Positions 11,101 to 24,746 of a stretch of 64,000 nucleotides of DNA are shown in pieces. The DNA is taken from NCBI RefSeq assembly GCF_050948215.1, contig NC_135158.1, positions 5,007,822 to 5,071,821 of the forward strand, read 5' to 3'. Numbering within the stretch: position 1 is the first letter of the stretch; every line of letters starts with the position of its first letter. This DNA comes from Halictus rubicundus. Its lineage: Eukaryota > Arthropoda > Insecta > Hymenoptera > Halictidae. Both the position numbers and the translations under genes were made by a program. Below the pieces are notes generated by a model that worked only from the letters and a program-made list of their open reading frames with translations, was not told the origin of the DNA and did not search any database.

Positions 11101-14100
11101 ATCTCGTAATGATGTTGAGTCATTTGTCTAGAATACATTATGTTAATTAATTATATATGTAGGTATATTTCATATTATATTACGTGATTTGTTTTCTTTT
11201 TTACCTGAATATTGCCAGCATGACCGAAACCAGATTTCCAACTAGCGAATTTTCTCTGTCCATGGATATAACTGATTGTATAATAGTTCGCATGGCTGTG
11301 AGCATGATGTCTTTTACATCCTGCATCGTGCTTCCTATATCTTTCCTAAATGTTAATTCCAATATGTCAGATAAAATCCTGACACACAATTCAACCTACA
11401 GAAACACAAGACAGAAACGTGCCCTTAGCATCCTTTGGCGGTTACATCCGAAATACTCTTGCGAAAACTTAATCATGAGATAAAAGGTAGAATTAAATGT
11501 AACCGATAATCAGCAATCCTGGAAGGTCTAACATGAAATACTTATCCTACGTAGTTATCAGTACAGTTCTCATGTCATTTAGCAATCATCGTGCCAATAA
11601 TCCAAAATAAATGTCGCACTTTTTAACTCGCCACGTATATATCTCAGCAATTACCTCTTCGGAGTAGCCGCGGTGCTGTTCGAGTCGATGTCGATTCTCA
11701 CCAAGCAGCCTGGCTACCTTCGCCACGCTTTTTCCAGTTGTACTTGACAGCCCCTTTTTTAGGCCAATAACCAAAACCAAACCAAACACAAAAAAAATGA
11801 AACAACCCTATGTTAGTCAGAATATAATGCCAGTTTACACGGGAAAAATAATATTACAATTATAACTTCAATGTCTAACCACCACCTAAGAGATGAGTTG
11901 TATCATAGACAGCATGCAAATAAAACCGCAGTGCCCCCAAAAGCAATAGAACAGTTGTAGGGGAATCGCACTACACTAAATGTAAGAAACAATATAAAGG
12001 TTGTCTTTGCGATGTCCATTCGATGAGTCCAACACTCGTGATCATTACTCCCGATGATACATGTGTTTGTGTGTGTTTTTTCTTTTCGTGACATCTGATC
12101 AGAACAAAATGAAAAGAGAAGATGTACAAAGATCAAGACATTTCGTGAAGGTTTTTGAGTAAGCAGTAACTCTGGTGTCATTTTATTCGATGAGCTCATG
12201 CTATGTCAAGAACAGAGATGAATGCTTCGTTCCTCATGCTCTTAGACGAGTTGTCATTATGGAGAATGTGTTTTGAAGAATGATATAAGGTTCACAAGAA
12301 AGATGCGTGGCGAGAGGATGGTCAGGCTGCACGGAAAGCACGAATAGTGGTACCGATTAATTATCACGAGTTACATAGGAAAGTTTGAAATGCAAGTGAA
12401 AAAGCTCCGCTCACATTTTCATTACGACAATCGACATACAGGCGACACGAAGAAATCGCAATTGCCTCGAACACAAGACACGCATACCTGGCTCTAAGCG
12501 TTGTTACATCACACTGGTATTAACATGAACGAAACTTCAACAAGAATATATCACGTTACTCAGAAAAGTGTTCTGTACTCGAAAACATTCCCCATTGTAT
12601 AGTAATAATCGATACACGATACGCAATGCACTTTAATGAGTAACATGAATATTCCATTTTTTTTTTTCAGTAATGGATCTTCATAATGTACAATTTAACA
12701 AAATTTCACAGTAGATCTTACCTCCTCTTTAGATTCCAGTAAATCTCGAACCAAAATAGTAATCCTAGGCAATAAAATTGCTCTACATTCTGCATTTAAA
12801 AAGAGAGGACTGTGAACGATATCGTTCACTGTCATCATTTTCTGTTTGGTCAGTCTCCCAGTTGGCAGAGTAACCAGTAAATCGCTTAATATTGTGCTCA
12901 ACTGTTTGCCACTGTATACTCGCAATAAATGAGGTATGGTAGTTGGTAAATATTTAAGACACGCCCCTTGTACCAATAAGGTACTATCAGTTTCGTGTCT
13001 CATGAGCTCAACTATCGATTTCAATAGCTCCGTTAAGGTCTGAGAAAATTCTTCTTCGTCTTGGTTCAATCTATCACAATAATAATGCTTCAATGAATGA
13101 AATGATTAAAAGTAGCGCTCTTACTATCTGGATAGAGTATTCGGATTACTCATTATAACTCGAAATCCGGATGCTCGGATATCCGGATAGTAACAGACCT
13201 AATTAAAAGAATTTACAATATCAACGAAGAGGAGAACATACTCGGTAAATAGAAGACGAGATTCAACCACGAATCTCATACAATATTGAAGACTTTTCAT
13301 CGTTTTAAGAAGTATATCACGCCCTTGGCCATCATTATTATTGGCATTATCTATACGCTTACGTAATACTGCAATTAACTTTTTATAAGCGAGTGTCGCG
13401 GAGAAGCTCTCAGAAATGTATAAATCTAATACTGGTTGGAAGTGTTGATACTTTCTATCAGACACTAAACCGATAATGTACAACAAACATTCGAACACCA
13501 TATCGTCATACACATCGCTGTCCGAATTACTCATCAGTATATTAAATAAAGCATCCAAAACATCCTGTAAAAAGACGTAATGCAACATGAAATGACGAGT
13601 ATAAATTTTAGCCAAGTATCGTACCGAATTTGTATACCTGTAAAAACTTAACGACTTCTTCACCGTCGACTTTCATCAAGGCAGCCAAAGATTCTTTTAA
13701 ATCCGTGTTATGCGATGCCCAATTCAATAAACCTAGCAAATCTACATTTTGCGTTAGTTTCGTTGAACAAATATTAGTCGCTATGAGAAAACTGTCCTTA
13801 GTACTTAAACTAAGAGCCCCTATCGTTGGTTTCTTTTCAACATTTAGTTCAACCTGAAAGATACGATACTTTATAAAATTTTACATTACTTTATAAAAAT
13901 AACAGGAATGTGTTTATCCAAATTTTTAGCCAAATCTTTACAATCCCAGTAATCATAAATTAAAAAAGTATTAAAGCGCGTTCCGTAAACTTAGTGTTAA
14001 ATGTTTTTCTAATTGGTATTTAAACGTTAAATTGAAAGTTTTCTTACCAATTCACCCCTAGTCGATGGGAGCTTTAAATACGAGGTATCAACATCCTCAT

Positions 14101-17100
14101 ATTTCTTTTGGTCTAGTTTATACACTAGCAATTCGTGCTGTGTGTCTTGCAATGTGGTCCCATTACGTTGCATCAGTTTCACGTAACTTAAGGCGAAAGG
14201 TTTCTCAGTTTTATCTTTCGCCTCGTTCGAACTGCGATGCTTGAATGTGAATTTCAAATGGGCTTGTTTGAATTCTTCAATGGGTATAGCAATTTTGAAT
14301 GTTTCACACCATCTTGGCTTATCTTCGTGATAATAAATAACACTACGATACTCGTCAATTGGTGATGCTCCGCCACCCAAAGTCATAACACCTGGTATTG
14401 GAGTACCATATTCATTGCATACTTTAACCTACCAAAATATAAAATGATAATAGATGAGAAAGTGCAGATTAGACTGCGGATTTTATGCATTTATAACAAA
14501 ATTGAACAGCTATAGTTTTAAACAGCGCAAAGATTAAAAGAATTGATGAATGGGGATACATCCACCTTTGACCTTTCAAAATAATTAAAAAAAGGAGGCA
14601 ATTTCACAGTGACTCCTGTTTCTTGCAACAGAATCAGACAATTTTTATTCTGCTTATAAATCCGCAGTTTAGTCATAATTGTTGCAAAATAATACTAACC
14701 GTTACTTCCACATTCTTGTCGGTAGACTTCGACCCTTTATTGAATTCGCCACTAATCAAGGTGAGATACAAGTCGTTTCTCACGTCACCCGGTAAGATAA
14801 CTTCTGGAAAGCCCATCTTCCTCGCAATAGCAACGTTACCGAGTACTAAATGAGGATTTTCATCTCGCACCTATATTATATTAAAACTTTATGTAAGCAT
14901 TTTCGAAAAGTGTGCGATGGAATCATAATTTGTAGTACTTGAAGTCCTATTTACTTGTTTCGGATCTCCTTTGAGTAACTTCAAGCTAGCCCACAATCCC
15001 TGACCACCAGTAAAGCTGCCACTATTGCCATTAGCACTTTTTTGAATGCTCACTTCTTTTTGGGAAAGGATTCTTCGTAACGTGCCATCTAAGCTCTCTT
15101 TCTCACAACATCTGAAAGAAACAAGCAACACCAACAAAACAGATCTAACCAAGTTGTATTCATAAGGAAGTTCCTACAAATACATTTAAAATTTGAATAA
15201 AGAGAGTATTCTGGTTTCCAAGGTCGTTTTTGCAGGAAATTGTAGGAAACCTTTTTCGGAGGAACTATTGATCCTGTTGTATTGAGATTTTGTATTTACA
15301 TTTACTGGTCTTTTCACTGATCCAAAACAAAAAAATGAAGTTGTTTATTAATTATTATGAAGTTATGAGTAGTTATAGTCCAAACCAAAAGAAATAAAAA
15401 TCCTTGATTATTCACAAAATAGCCGTATTTTGAAGTCAAATTACAGAGCTTTTTGAAAAATCAGAATAGCCCTTTAACACTTTAACAACTGGAACTTTGT
15501 CTTAGAATAAAATTTTATGCTTACTGTACAAATGGAATGAAGTGATGATGATCTGAATCACCTTCAAGTTTGCCAGTAATGTACGAAGTGATATCCATCG
15601 CTGCTACACCAAAAGGTCTTCTCATATTTTCAGTGCTTTTGGTTTTCTGATTGGCCTGTGAAACGCTCGAGCGTCTGTGGTCAATATCTTTAGCTTCCAT
15701 ACCACCCACCCTAATTACATAACAAACTAAATAAACTTTATCCCTGGCCAGGTCACGAGAACCCAGGTCAGTAAATAGAACTCGAAGATTGTGAAGCTGA
15801 TCTATGTCCCTGGCTAATCCTTCCTTGCTCCATGAAACCACATAGTTCTCGGTAATTGCTTTCATTTCACGACCGTCGTAAAGTGTCAATAATAACTCTA
15901 CATCTTCGGTCATTTTACATACAAAATTTCTTACGCTGACAAAGAAGATATGTGAATAGACAGGTGCTTGTGGCTTTGAAGATTTCTTTTTCATATCGTT
16001 AGCTGCCTTTCTTATTCTTTCAGCAGCTGTTTCGTGATGATAATACAACTGAATCGTACTTGTTTCTTCAGGATTAAGGACATTTCCCTGATCATCCCGA
16101 ACAACCATATCTAGGCCCAATAATTGATTGCCAGTATCGATCCTAGCTGTTGCCAATCTTTTCATATCTTTCAACTCATCCACTGTCAATGTGCCACTTA
16201 AAATTTTGCTTCTGTATTCTATCAATTCTAAAAGTTGCTGTTTCATGTATAAGAAGTGGTCCGAATGAGTCTATAAACATATATGGACAATTATTCATAA
16301 AATCCCTTTTATTAAACATTTTAGTAATACACAGTGCAATCTTGCTGTTCAGATTTCATGTTGAACAATTCAAAAACAGTTCAGAAAACAGTACGATCGT
16401 GCTGCTTACTAGTATTTCATTTTATTGCACATACCACATATAGATGCTTCCAATGATGCCCCCATTCTCTCAAAACATTAGTGATTTCATCTATGAGACA
16501 ATCTTTAGTCTTTGATTCTTCTACGATATGTACGTAGGATTTTGGGAAGATCCCACATGTCCCATTAATTCTGCTTCGTCCACAGTACCAGTCTCCGCAC
16601 TCCCCCGATATATGTACCACTTCCCCAACTGTTAATTGTATAACATGGGGGGACTCGTACGCAAAGTTATCAATGGCTGTGTAATAATAGATAATTAGGT
16701 ACACTTAAATATCACATTTAATGTGTGTCAGATTTTAATACTTGAACATATTCGAACGACAAGAATGATAACACTAACACAGATGTGCAACACAAAATAA
16801 AATGTTATCGATTATGGCTAACAAACAAGATAATACAGACTGCTAACCATTTTATCGTATATAAATAAGAAAAATTAACGTTCAACGAATCCGTTGATAT
16901 GATAAAAGGATTACTAAGAGAATAAACGACTAACAAAGGCGGTATACATGTCATGTAATTATTATGCAAACGATAATATTACTGACGTTATAAATCGTTC
17001 CGACGATACCCATGAGTCAATTAAACAATTTCCAACGGAGGAAATAAACTGACTATATCTCGATTCGAACAAAAGAACAATGAAACACTGATGGGAAAAT

Positions 17101-17270
17101 TCTTAAAAGCCATTGATTGACGCGTTAAACAAGAGCTAAAATTTTATCAGACTCGGGCACCTCCCAGGATGTTCGAGCTTACAAAGGCGAAATTAATAAT
17201 ATTCTACGAATTATTACTTACCCACTCCGAAATGTCCTTTAACCTTCGCCCATGCCATTGTCATTCTCAT
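5164..17270 (-). CDS. mbc: Myoblast city / DOCK1-type Rac guanine nucleotide exchange factor
   Basis: This DOCK-A protein activates Rac with ELMO and acts at the membrane in myoblast fusion and cell migration. There are 21 coding exons: 17222-17270, 16435-16676, 15525-16270, 14955-15111, 14700-14870, 14048-14428, 13638-13853, 13242-13564, 12722-13070, 11205-11395, 10777-11127, 10433-10709, 10113-10360, 9899-10030, 9541-9820, 9082-9305, 8371-8977, 7779-7888, 7135-7260, 6193-6451, 5164-5628. Phases all fit; the total is 5904 nt, 1967 aa, matching the size of fly Mbc. Order: an N-terminal SH3 (GVAIDNFAYE ... DWYCGR), a DHR1/C2 domain (DVRNDLYLTLISGEFNKGSK), an armadillo-like middle, a DHR2 exchange domain (EMYIRYVNKLCELHLECDNY; DPAVMGGIDNYEKAF) and a proline-rich tail with a Crk-type site PPLPVK and PPTPPPKPKR. 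Three in-frame ATGs open exon 1; the third (MAWAKVKGHFGVA) may be the real start. Confidence 0.95.
11396..12721 (-). other. Long intron 9 of mbc (1.3 kb)
   Basis: Most introns of this gene are 60-350 bases, but this one is 1326 bases. It interrupts the region between the exons ending ESKEE and beginning VELCVRIL. The interior shows no recognisable gene, RNA or transposon ends. A short open frame at 11586-11789 (minus) has no resemblance to a known family. Confidence 0.7.
14471..14512 (+). repeat. Dispersed short repeat, copy 1 (diverged)
   Basis: This sits in an mbc intron and starts AGACTGCGGATTTTATGCAT. It shares the opening with copies at 36971, 53651, 58267 and 60741. The rest of this copy has diverged. 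Confidence 0.5.
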
Positions 17271-18136
17271 GGGTAATTAACTATAACAATGTATGTACAC
17301 TAATTACATTTCGATGGGCACGTTTGTCGTGCGAGTAAAATACGATACTTTTTATCTTGACATCTAATACAACTATACGCAGCGAAACACGATGCTACTG
17401 TCTGAATATTATCACAGTGATGGAAACACGGATGAAGCTAAATACACCATAAACCATATCTCTGCTTATACATAGATGCTCCAGCGTTGCATGCATTTTT
17501 CTTTGCGAAAAACCGGGAAGAATGAATATGGTATACTTCGTGTATCTTTTAAATTAATTTTGTTTCACTGGAATGAACAAAATACATATATTACATGAAC
17601 GTATTTACACAATCAATAAATATATTTCCAATCGCTACCAAAAGCATAATTTATCATTGTATATAATACGCGTAGTCTTTATATATTTTTTATCGAATAA
17701 AATAAAAATTACAAACATGTCCTTAATATATATTTCCCCTTTGTAATGGCAACATGTTTTTGTACGTACGTCTCTTACTACTAAATAAGACGCAATTCTA
17801 TTGATACTTGTTTCTATTCAGAATGTCACCGGTTTTTTATCGCATTCTTTTCTTTCTTCACAATTCATACTTACATATCCGCCTTAGGTATCGTAAACTA
17901 TACACAGTATAAACCTAGTACGGAAAGTACACTTCATTGACGACAGGGCAAACGAGGTGTGCTTTTGGTTTGAACCTGAATAGTGGTAACCAACTTAGCT
18001 TTCTGTTGTGAATTCAATTGTTTCGAATCTCTTTTAGTGTGTAATAAACGTAACGCTTACTGCTGGTCGAAATACATATTTTTATAGTCCTTTTAAAGCT
18101 TTTGTTCGCAATTGACTGGTCTTCGTAGAATACAGG
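17271..18136. promoter_or_regulatory. Shared 5' region between head-to-head mbc and vreteno-like genes
   Basis: About 870 bases separate the start codons of mbc (minus) and the vreteno/TDRD1-like gene (plus). The region must hold both 5' UTRs and both promoters, and possibly 5' non-coding exons. It is AT-rich, and I could not assign a convincing initiator or TATA element. A bidirectional promoter is inferred from gene orientation only. Confidence 0.45.
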
Positions 18137-21100
18137 ATGGCGTATTACGAGCCCAGTGTACTAACAGAAGATTCACCGGCAAACGGCAGGTAAGAATCAA
18201 AGTAAATTGTTATCACCAATCAATTTAAAAGCATAATGTTATTTTAATATCCATTTAAACGTTTTTCGGTTTTAGTTGTTTCTTACTTCCACATCTTACT
18301 TTCATTATACATACATAATTCAAAACGTGTTGTCTTTCAGTAACGTGTTGCTCGAGTAAACAATTTTCGTTTCTATAATTGTTAGCTTGTTATTCTCAGC
18401 TTTTTTCGAATGAAGTTAACATATTTATATATATATTGTTATTGTTATTATCATTAGCATGTTTCTATACGTAAAAATATTTTTGTTTGGAAAGCAGTAC
18501 TAGCGCAGAGTTCACACTGTATGTGACGAATTTACCTGAAGAATTGGACGAGGTATGTAAGCGCGATTGTTCAAATAAATTTTGTAATGCTTTGTGTCAA
18601 TTGATTATTGTTAAATCCGTATAAGCTTAAAAATTTCACTCTACATAATTTATTAAAATATATTGCAAACAGTACTTCTTATGTAGAGTTTAATAAATAA
18701 CATTTACTTTGTATTTTTACCTTTCAAGCATGGTTTCTTGCAAATTTTTAATCACTATGGTAAAGTCATTGGACATTTTTATCGATCAAATGTTGCCTGG
18801 GGTTATATTACATATGGCACGTGCCATGAAGCTCAAAATGCCATCAAAGATTTGAACAATGTACCCCCTTTGCGTTTGAAAGTATCGTTAAGCAGAGAAA
18901 GAGGATCTAAGGATATGAAGTTCATAAAAGCCCCTGTTCACGAAGACAATAGATACAGTATCAAACAAGAAAATAATTGTATGGGCAGACCTTTGTAAGT
19001 ATCTGTTTATGTTTTTTCATTAGTACATGTGTAATAGTAACATACAAATTAAATAAATAAATTATGTACAATACATTGATACAAATTAGGTACAGCATAC
19101 AAACAATCGGACGTGGACGTCCTATGGATGTATTCAAAACCATAGAACCGAATGTGGGATTACCCAGCTACAATTACACAGTAGATAATGATTTATTATA
19201 CAATTATCCTACTGATCATTACACTTATAATCCATACGAAAATCCAGGGCCCTACCAAAATACAAATTCATTATGGACAAGGTATTATTGAAACATTTAT
19301 ACTATGTATGCACAGGTAATAATTTTCATAAAAACATTGTAGAGGTCAGTTGACCACATCACAAAATGGTAAAAGACACGTGTCCCTTGGACGTGGCTAT
19401 ACAATGTACGAGATTCCTCAACCAAATCCTAAAATTTCAAATTATATTAGTAATGTCTATGAAAAACGGGCCTCAGTGAGTAGAAATATTGATAGAAACA
19501 CCCATAGTAACTTTAGTATTAATAAATAAAATAAGAGATACGAGTCATAGGTGTTTAATTTAATAGGGTTTCTATGAATACGGTAATGACACCCTGGAAA
19601 ATGTAGTTGGTAAATGCAAAGAATGTGGAAAAATAACGAAGTTCAGTTGCGAGACATGTCACACTTTTTACTGTAGTAAGAACTGCCAAGTTGCTGATTG
19701 GCCACAACATAAAATAGAATGTCAATCTGTTCCGTAAGTATGTTCAAAGATATCGATCGTTGTTAATATTTAATGAGCTTTATTTATTTATTTTAACGTT
19801 ATTTTCAGAGCTTTGGTAGCTGCAGTGAAGTCTGTGCATATGTCACAAAACCATAATGAAGAACAAACCCACAGTAGAAGTATTTCTTCTGTTCAATTAC
19901 CTCTTCGTCGACCGAAAAAATCACAATTTACTACAGCATCACAAAATAATGATGTGTCAAGCTGTGATCCAAACAAACAAGACATAATTGACACAACTGC
20001 AAAACCTAAAATGAATGATATAAAATATTCGAACCAATCAGACGTTTTTGAGAGTACTGATCAATGTAATATACCTCTGAACCAAACGGATAAGTTTAAA
20101 AGTACTCCCATACAAAGTACAAATGATAGAATGAATAAATTACGTGGTAACAAAAACCACGGTAACCAAGCTATTAATGATTATATTAACACATCGTTTA
20201 AAAAATCCCATGATTCTCTTCCATCTTCTGATAAAACAATAGATCACAAAAAGTCGGACAGTTTCGAAGCTAAGAAACGACAAAATTTCGGCGTAAAAGA
20301 TGTGACTAAAATGGAAAAAGATATTGCTTTCTCGAACCAAATTTTGTTGTCAAAGTCAAAGTTTACCGACGTAAAAATAATTATAAACGATGGACGTGAA
20401 TATTGGGTTCAGAAATTAGAAGACAATGACGAGATCATTGAATTAATGACCAATTTGCAGCGTGTGGTGGAAGATGCGAAGAAAATAAAACCAATTGTCG
20501 GAGAAATCTATGCAGTCCAGTATGAATGCTTATGGCACAGAGCATTAGTAAAATCATTAGATCCTGTAACTGTGCATTACATCGATTTTGGTAACGACGA
20601 AGTCGTGAATGAACCGGATTTCCGGAAAATTCCTCAACTGATAGATATTCCGAGTTATGCTGTTAGAATTCGTTTATCTGAGAAAGCACTTAAAAAGCAT
20701 AGAAATCTCGATTACGAAGATGTAATAAGCGTCAAAATGATATCCATTGATGAGAATAAAGTGATCAACGTGGAAGTTCAAGGAGAGAATGATGCACCTA
20801 CAGTACAGTCTGAAAAAAATGGAATTGCAATGCCAGAAGTTCAAAACTTAGCACACAAAGGAGTTCCCACTGCAGTGTTAAAAGCGTTGCAGTCTAAAAG
20901 AACAGCAAGTCCTGTGGGAAATGACTCCAAAAAGACTGCAACTACTCAAAAACCAGAAAGCGTAGTGAAAACTTTATCTGTTGGGGATTCAGGTGTTATC
21001 GAGATACACGCAGAGTTGAGCAGTCACGTTTATAGCGTCACATTATTACCAAATAAGGCGATTTCCAACTATGAAAAACTTTTCCAGCATTTGACTGATG

Positions 21101-23496
21101 TGTGTAACCAGGCAGGAAAAAATTCCAATCACAGGTCAGTATTAACCCTTAGCACTCGAGTGGCAACTTACAGTGGTCACTAAAAATTGCTATATCATTA
21201 TTAAAAATATTTTTTACATTATTAAATTGATTTACATTTAATAAATTACTAAACGTTTAAGTATTGTATGAGTAAACTGCATCAGTTTCATATGTATAGA
21301 ATGAAAATATTCTAGGTCAGAAGAAATGTTTGATTTCGAGTTAAAATAGTTCCAAGTGCAAATAGTTAATAATATTCGCGGCATCACAGCATATGGTAGA
21401 GTAAGTTGATTAATAAAATTGTTGTATTTGTAGACCACAGATAGGAGATTTAGTATGTGGTAAGACGGTCAACTACGAAGAGTGGGTTAGGGGATATGTT
21501 TTATCGCTGGAAGAACCCCGAAAAATAGCTGTAATAGATGATGCTAGTATTACAGAAGTTGTTGAAATCGTGCCATGTCCTGACAATTTCTTGGACATTT
21601 GTGCTTTTGGTGCCAAGTGCAAGATAATTGATTCCAAAAAAAAGTTTGCTGTAAGTTTATGGACATATGTTGTATGACTCTATGAAATATCGTTTGCACG
21701 TTATTTTGTGTCGAATCTTTCAATGTTATTTATAGGAGAAAATGCATCCCGAGTTCGAAGTGTTGGCACGCAAAAATCAAAACGAAATTGAAATAAAAAT
21801 CAACGATGAGGAGGCTGGAGAAGTGATGGCTGTTGTGAAGCCATGGACGCCAGCGCCTGAACAAAAAGGGCTGCAATACGCTACATTAAATAATAAGTCT
21901 GAGGTGCGAACGTTAATATCTGTTTAAGTAACATGAATGACAATTATGGAAACTTATCGTTCAATATGTTTCACGGTGCATTGCGCTGTTAAAATCTCTG
22001 ATGGTTGCAATAGGTGTTCCTGACTGCTTACCGAAGCCATGTGGCTATGTTTGTTCGATCTAGCGAAGACACAAAGCACTACCATCATGTTATGCAAAGT
22101 GTTGCAAAACATGCACAATCCGGTATACGAAATATTTCATAATAACTTTCCCCTTGTAACAAATTAATACATTGCGTTGTTGTGTTAGGTTCGCCGTTAA
22201 GTGAGCCACCAGTTGTTGGACAAATGGTAATAGCACATTATGCAGATGACAATTACTACCGTGCGATTGTTACGAAAGTAGAGGGCAACAAAATTGCGAT
22301 TTCATATGTTGATTTTGGTAACACGGAGGTTACAAATTTAAAAAAACTTAAGATCCTGAGCGACGAGTTGAAACAGGTTTGTTACGATCTAATACTTGTA
22401 TAACAGTATCATATTCAGTGAAACATATTAATACGGGAAATATTTTACAAGCTACGATCTTGTACGAGCAAGGTCGTTTTGAAAAATGTACCTCAAGATG
22501 TTCCTATGACTAAAGAGATAAACGAATACCTCGGCCACTTAGTAAGTGCAGAAATTGCTTTGACCTGCGTCTTTGAAGGTATACCGTCGAAAGATGGTGT
22601 TTACCTTACAACACTTAGCGGGGAGTGTATTAATAAAACCATAAGCGAAATGCTGGTACCAACTTGGAATAAATCAGAGAAGGAAGGTAATTATAAAAGA
22701 ATGTCAATCAATTTCAAAACGATCGTCGTGCCACTGTAGTATAAAACTGCAATTTATTACAGATACAAAGTGTTACATGAAAACCGATTTAAATATTGCG
22801 ACCATAGGAGCAGTAGGCGATGTTGTGGACGCAATTGTATTATATGCTATTCAAGATGGTTACACTTATTCTATGTGTCCTATGGATTATGAGCTAATGT
22901 CTCATATATTTGATGTGATGCCCAAAATGGTAACTTTTATAAGAATTCATTCAATTTTGTTATAGTAATATTGTACATTAATTTTTACGTGCATTCTAGA
23001 TGGCTGAATATTGCGAAAAATCCGAGTATTATATTCCTCGTGACAATGAACTGTGCTTAGCTCATTTTGATAATGCGTGGAATCGTGCTATTTGTTATCG
23101 TCGTACCGAAACGGCTGGGTCGAGTTCCATTTTTTTCGTTGACTATGGAAATCTCGAACTAGTTCCTCATAAGAATATACGGCTTATGCCAAAAGATTTT
23201 ATAACTCCTAATGCAATTGCAAACATTTGCAATGTCGTCAGTAAGTATATGGTACATGTATGTGCATTCATTGAAAATACTCTGCAATAACAACTCACTC
23301 TTATCTAGATTTAGCTCCTACCAACGACAAAAAAGAATATTCACCGGAAATTGAGAAGAGGCTTTCGGAATTGATTCAGGTCAATACTCGCGTTAAATTA
23401 AAGGTCGTTGAATGCGACGAAGACGATGGATATTATACCGTGGAGATACCATCGGTTCGAGATCAATTAATTCAAGAAGGTCTAGTACCGCAATAA
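18137..23496 (+). CDS. vret: Vreteno/TDRD1-like piRNA-pathway protein (RRM, MYND zinc finger, four Tudor domains)
   Basis: Fifteen exons: 18137-18189, 18498-18552, 18729-18994, 19090-19281, 19343-19475, 19567-19733, 19809-21134, 21434-21650, 21736-21903, 22014-22122, 22189-22376, 22452-22686, 22763-22929, 23000-23240, 23309-23496. Phases close exactly: 3705 nt, 1234 aa. The RRM at residues about 23-100 shows RNP2 LYVTNLP and an RNP1-like GYITY. The MYND finger uses C250, C253, C261, C264, C269, C273, H281 and C285. Tudor domains lie near residues 518-560 (VHYIDFGNDE), 731-800 (IAVIDDASITE, lacking the DFGN core), 904-945 (ISYVDFGNTE) and 1106-1146 (IFFVDYGNLE). Tudor proteins of this type bind methylated arginines on PIWI proteins in cytoplasmic germline granules. 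Fly Vreteno has an RRM and Tudors; TDRD1 has MYND plus four Tudors. The orthology label between the two is therefore uncertain, but the role is well supported. AATAAA signals lie near 23752-23767. Confidence 0.88.
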
Positions 23497-23980
23497 AAGA
23501 TACTACGCTGTTCGGGGGTTCGGCTCCTTGGAAAAAGAAAAAGACTAAAGTCATGAAAAGTATCATTTAAAATGTTCAGTTAGTATTTTACGAATGTAGT
23601 TTTGTTCTCCTAAAGATTTAACACTATGAAGGGAACATTTTCATTAGCTACATGGAACAAATTTATTTTTTTAAGTCTTTTAATTACCGTTCTAAATATA
23701 TATTTTATTATACTTCATAGAACTTTGTTACCATCGAAGTACTATAACTGTAATAAAACACAATAAATGTTTATATGATTGAATATATTTCGTTTTATCC
23801 TGTACTGCATATGTATGTATGTATTCCCCATTATCGCCGCGCGTTATTTACGTTTCATTCTAACCTAATGTAAAGACACCTGACTAACCTTTCTTGATAT
23901 GACAGTTTCGATGTGACAGATTGCTATACGCAACTGTCGAATTTAAACACTACGAGGCTTCCAAACAATAGAAACAATAA

Positions 23981-24746
23981 ATGATGAACGTTCAAATAAG
24001 GCACCCTTACGAGGGTTTATTACATAAATATACTAATGCCATGAAAGGCTGGCAGTACCGTTGGTTTATCCTAAGTCCCGAAACGGGTGAACTGCATTAT
24101 TTTCTTAGTGAATCCGAAAAGAATCAACGACCAAGATGCTCAATATACTTAGCGGGTGCAGTGATTGCACCGAGTGACGAAGATTCCAATACATTCACTG
24201 TCAATTCCGCCACAGGTATGTTAATATATTAATTCGTGTCGTGTCATTGTTTATATGCAAAAGTACTTGTACAAACGTATGAAAGATTCGTATCTTCACT
24301 GTTAATAATTGCTGCTTGGATACTGTTAATAAATTATGTATATTTCTTTCATTTTACATTCTTGCAATATAAATATCTCTGTAACGAATTTAGGTGACAT
24401 GATCAAATTGAGAGCTACCGATGCCCGTGCTCGTCAAGAGTGGGTAGACAAATTACGGGCTGTCACAGAAATGTATACCAGGGCGATAGCCAGCAGTCAT
24501 CCTCCTCTGCCTCCCAGAGAACACTCGACCAACACTAATAGGAATCCAGTGGCTAAGTTAGAAGTTTTAGATGCTTTCGCTAATTGTCAGGAACAATTGA
24601 GCAAAGTAGAGAAACATAATCACGCGTTAGCACAAACTATCGAGAATTCGAGCTTAAACCTGGACCCTGACCTACTAGTTCTTAAAGCCACAGCACATAC
24701 CACGTTACACACATTGAGTCAATGCTTGAATATACTGTATCAGTAG
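23981..24746 (+). CDS. Short PH-domain protein related to OSBP-related proteins 9-11
   Basis: Two exons, 23981-24215 and 24394-24746, joined in phase 1 (TG to GDMIKL), give 195 aa. Residues about 8-100 form a PH domain: YEGLLHKYTNAMKGWQYRWF, a tyrosine-phenylalanine strand, GAVIAPSDEDSNTFTV, then ATDARARQEWVDKLR with the invariant C-terminal tryptophan. The ensuing LLVLKATAHTTLHTLSQCLN segment matches the linker after the PH domain in human ORP9/10/11. PH domains of this class bind phosphoinositides at Golgi or endosome membranes. The reading frame stops at this linker, and I find no oxysterol-binding (ORD) exons before the next gene. The product is therefore a PH-only protein, a truncated paralogue or a short isoform. 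Confidence 0.85.

Noticed and set aside
11586..11789. Open frame in mbc intron 9
   Set aside because: 67 codons, no family resemblance, overlaps an A-rich tract, and the flanking exons splice across it in phase.
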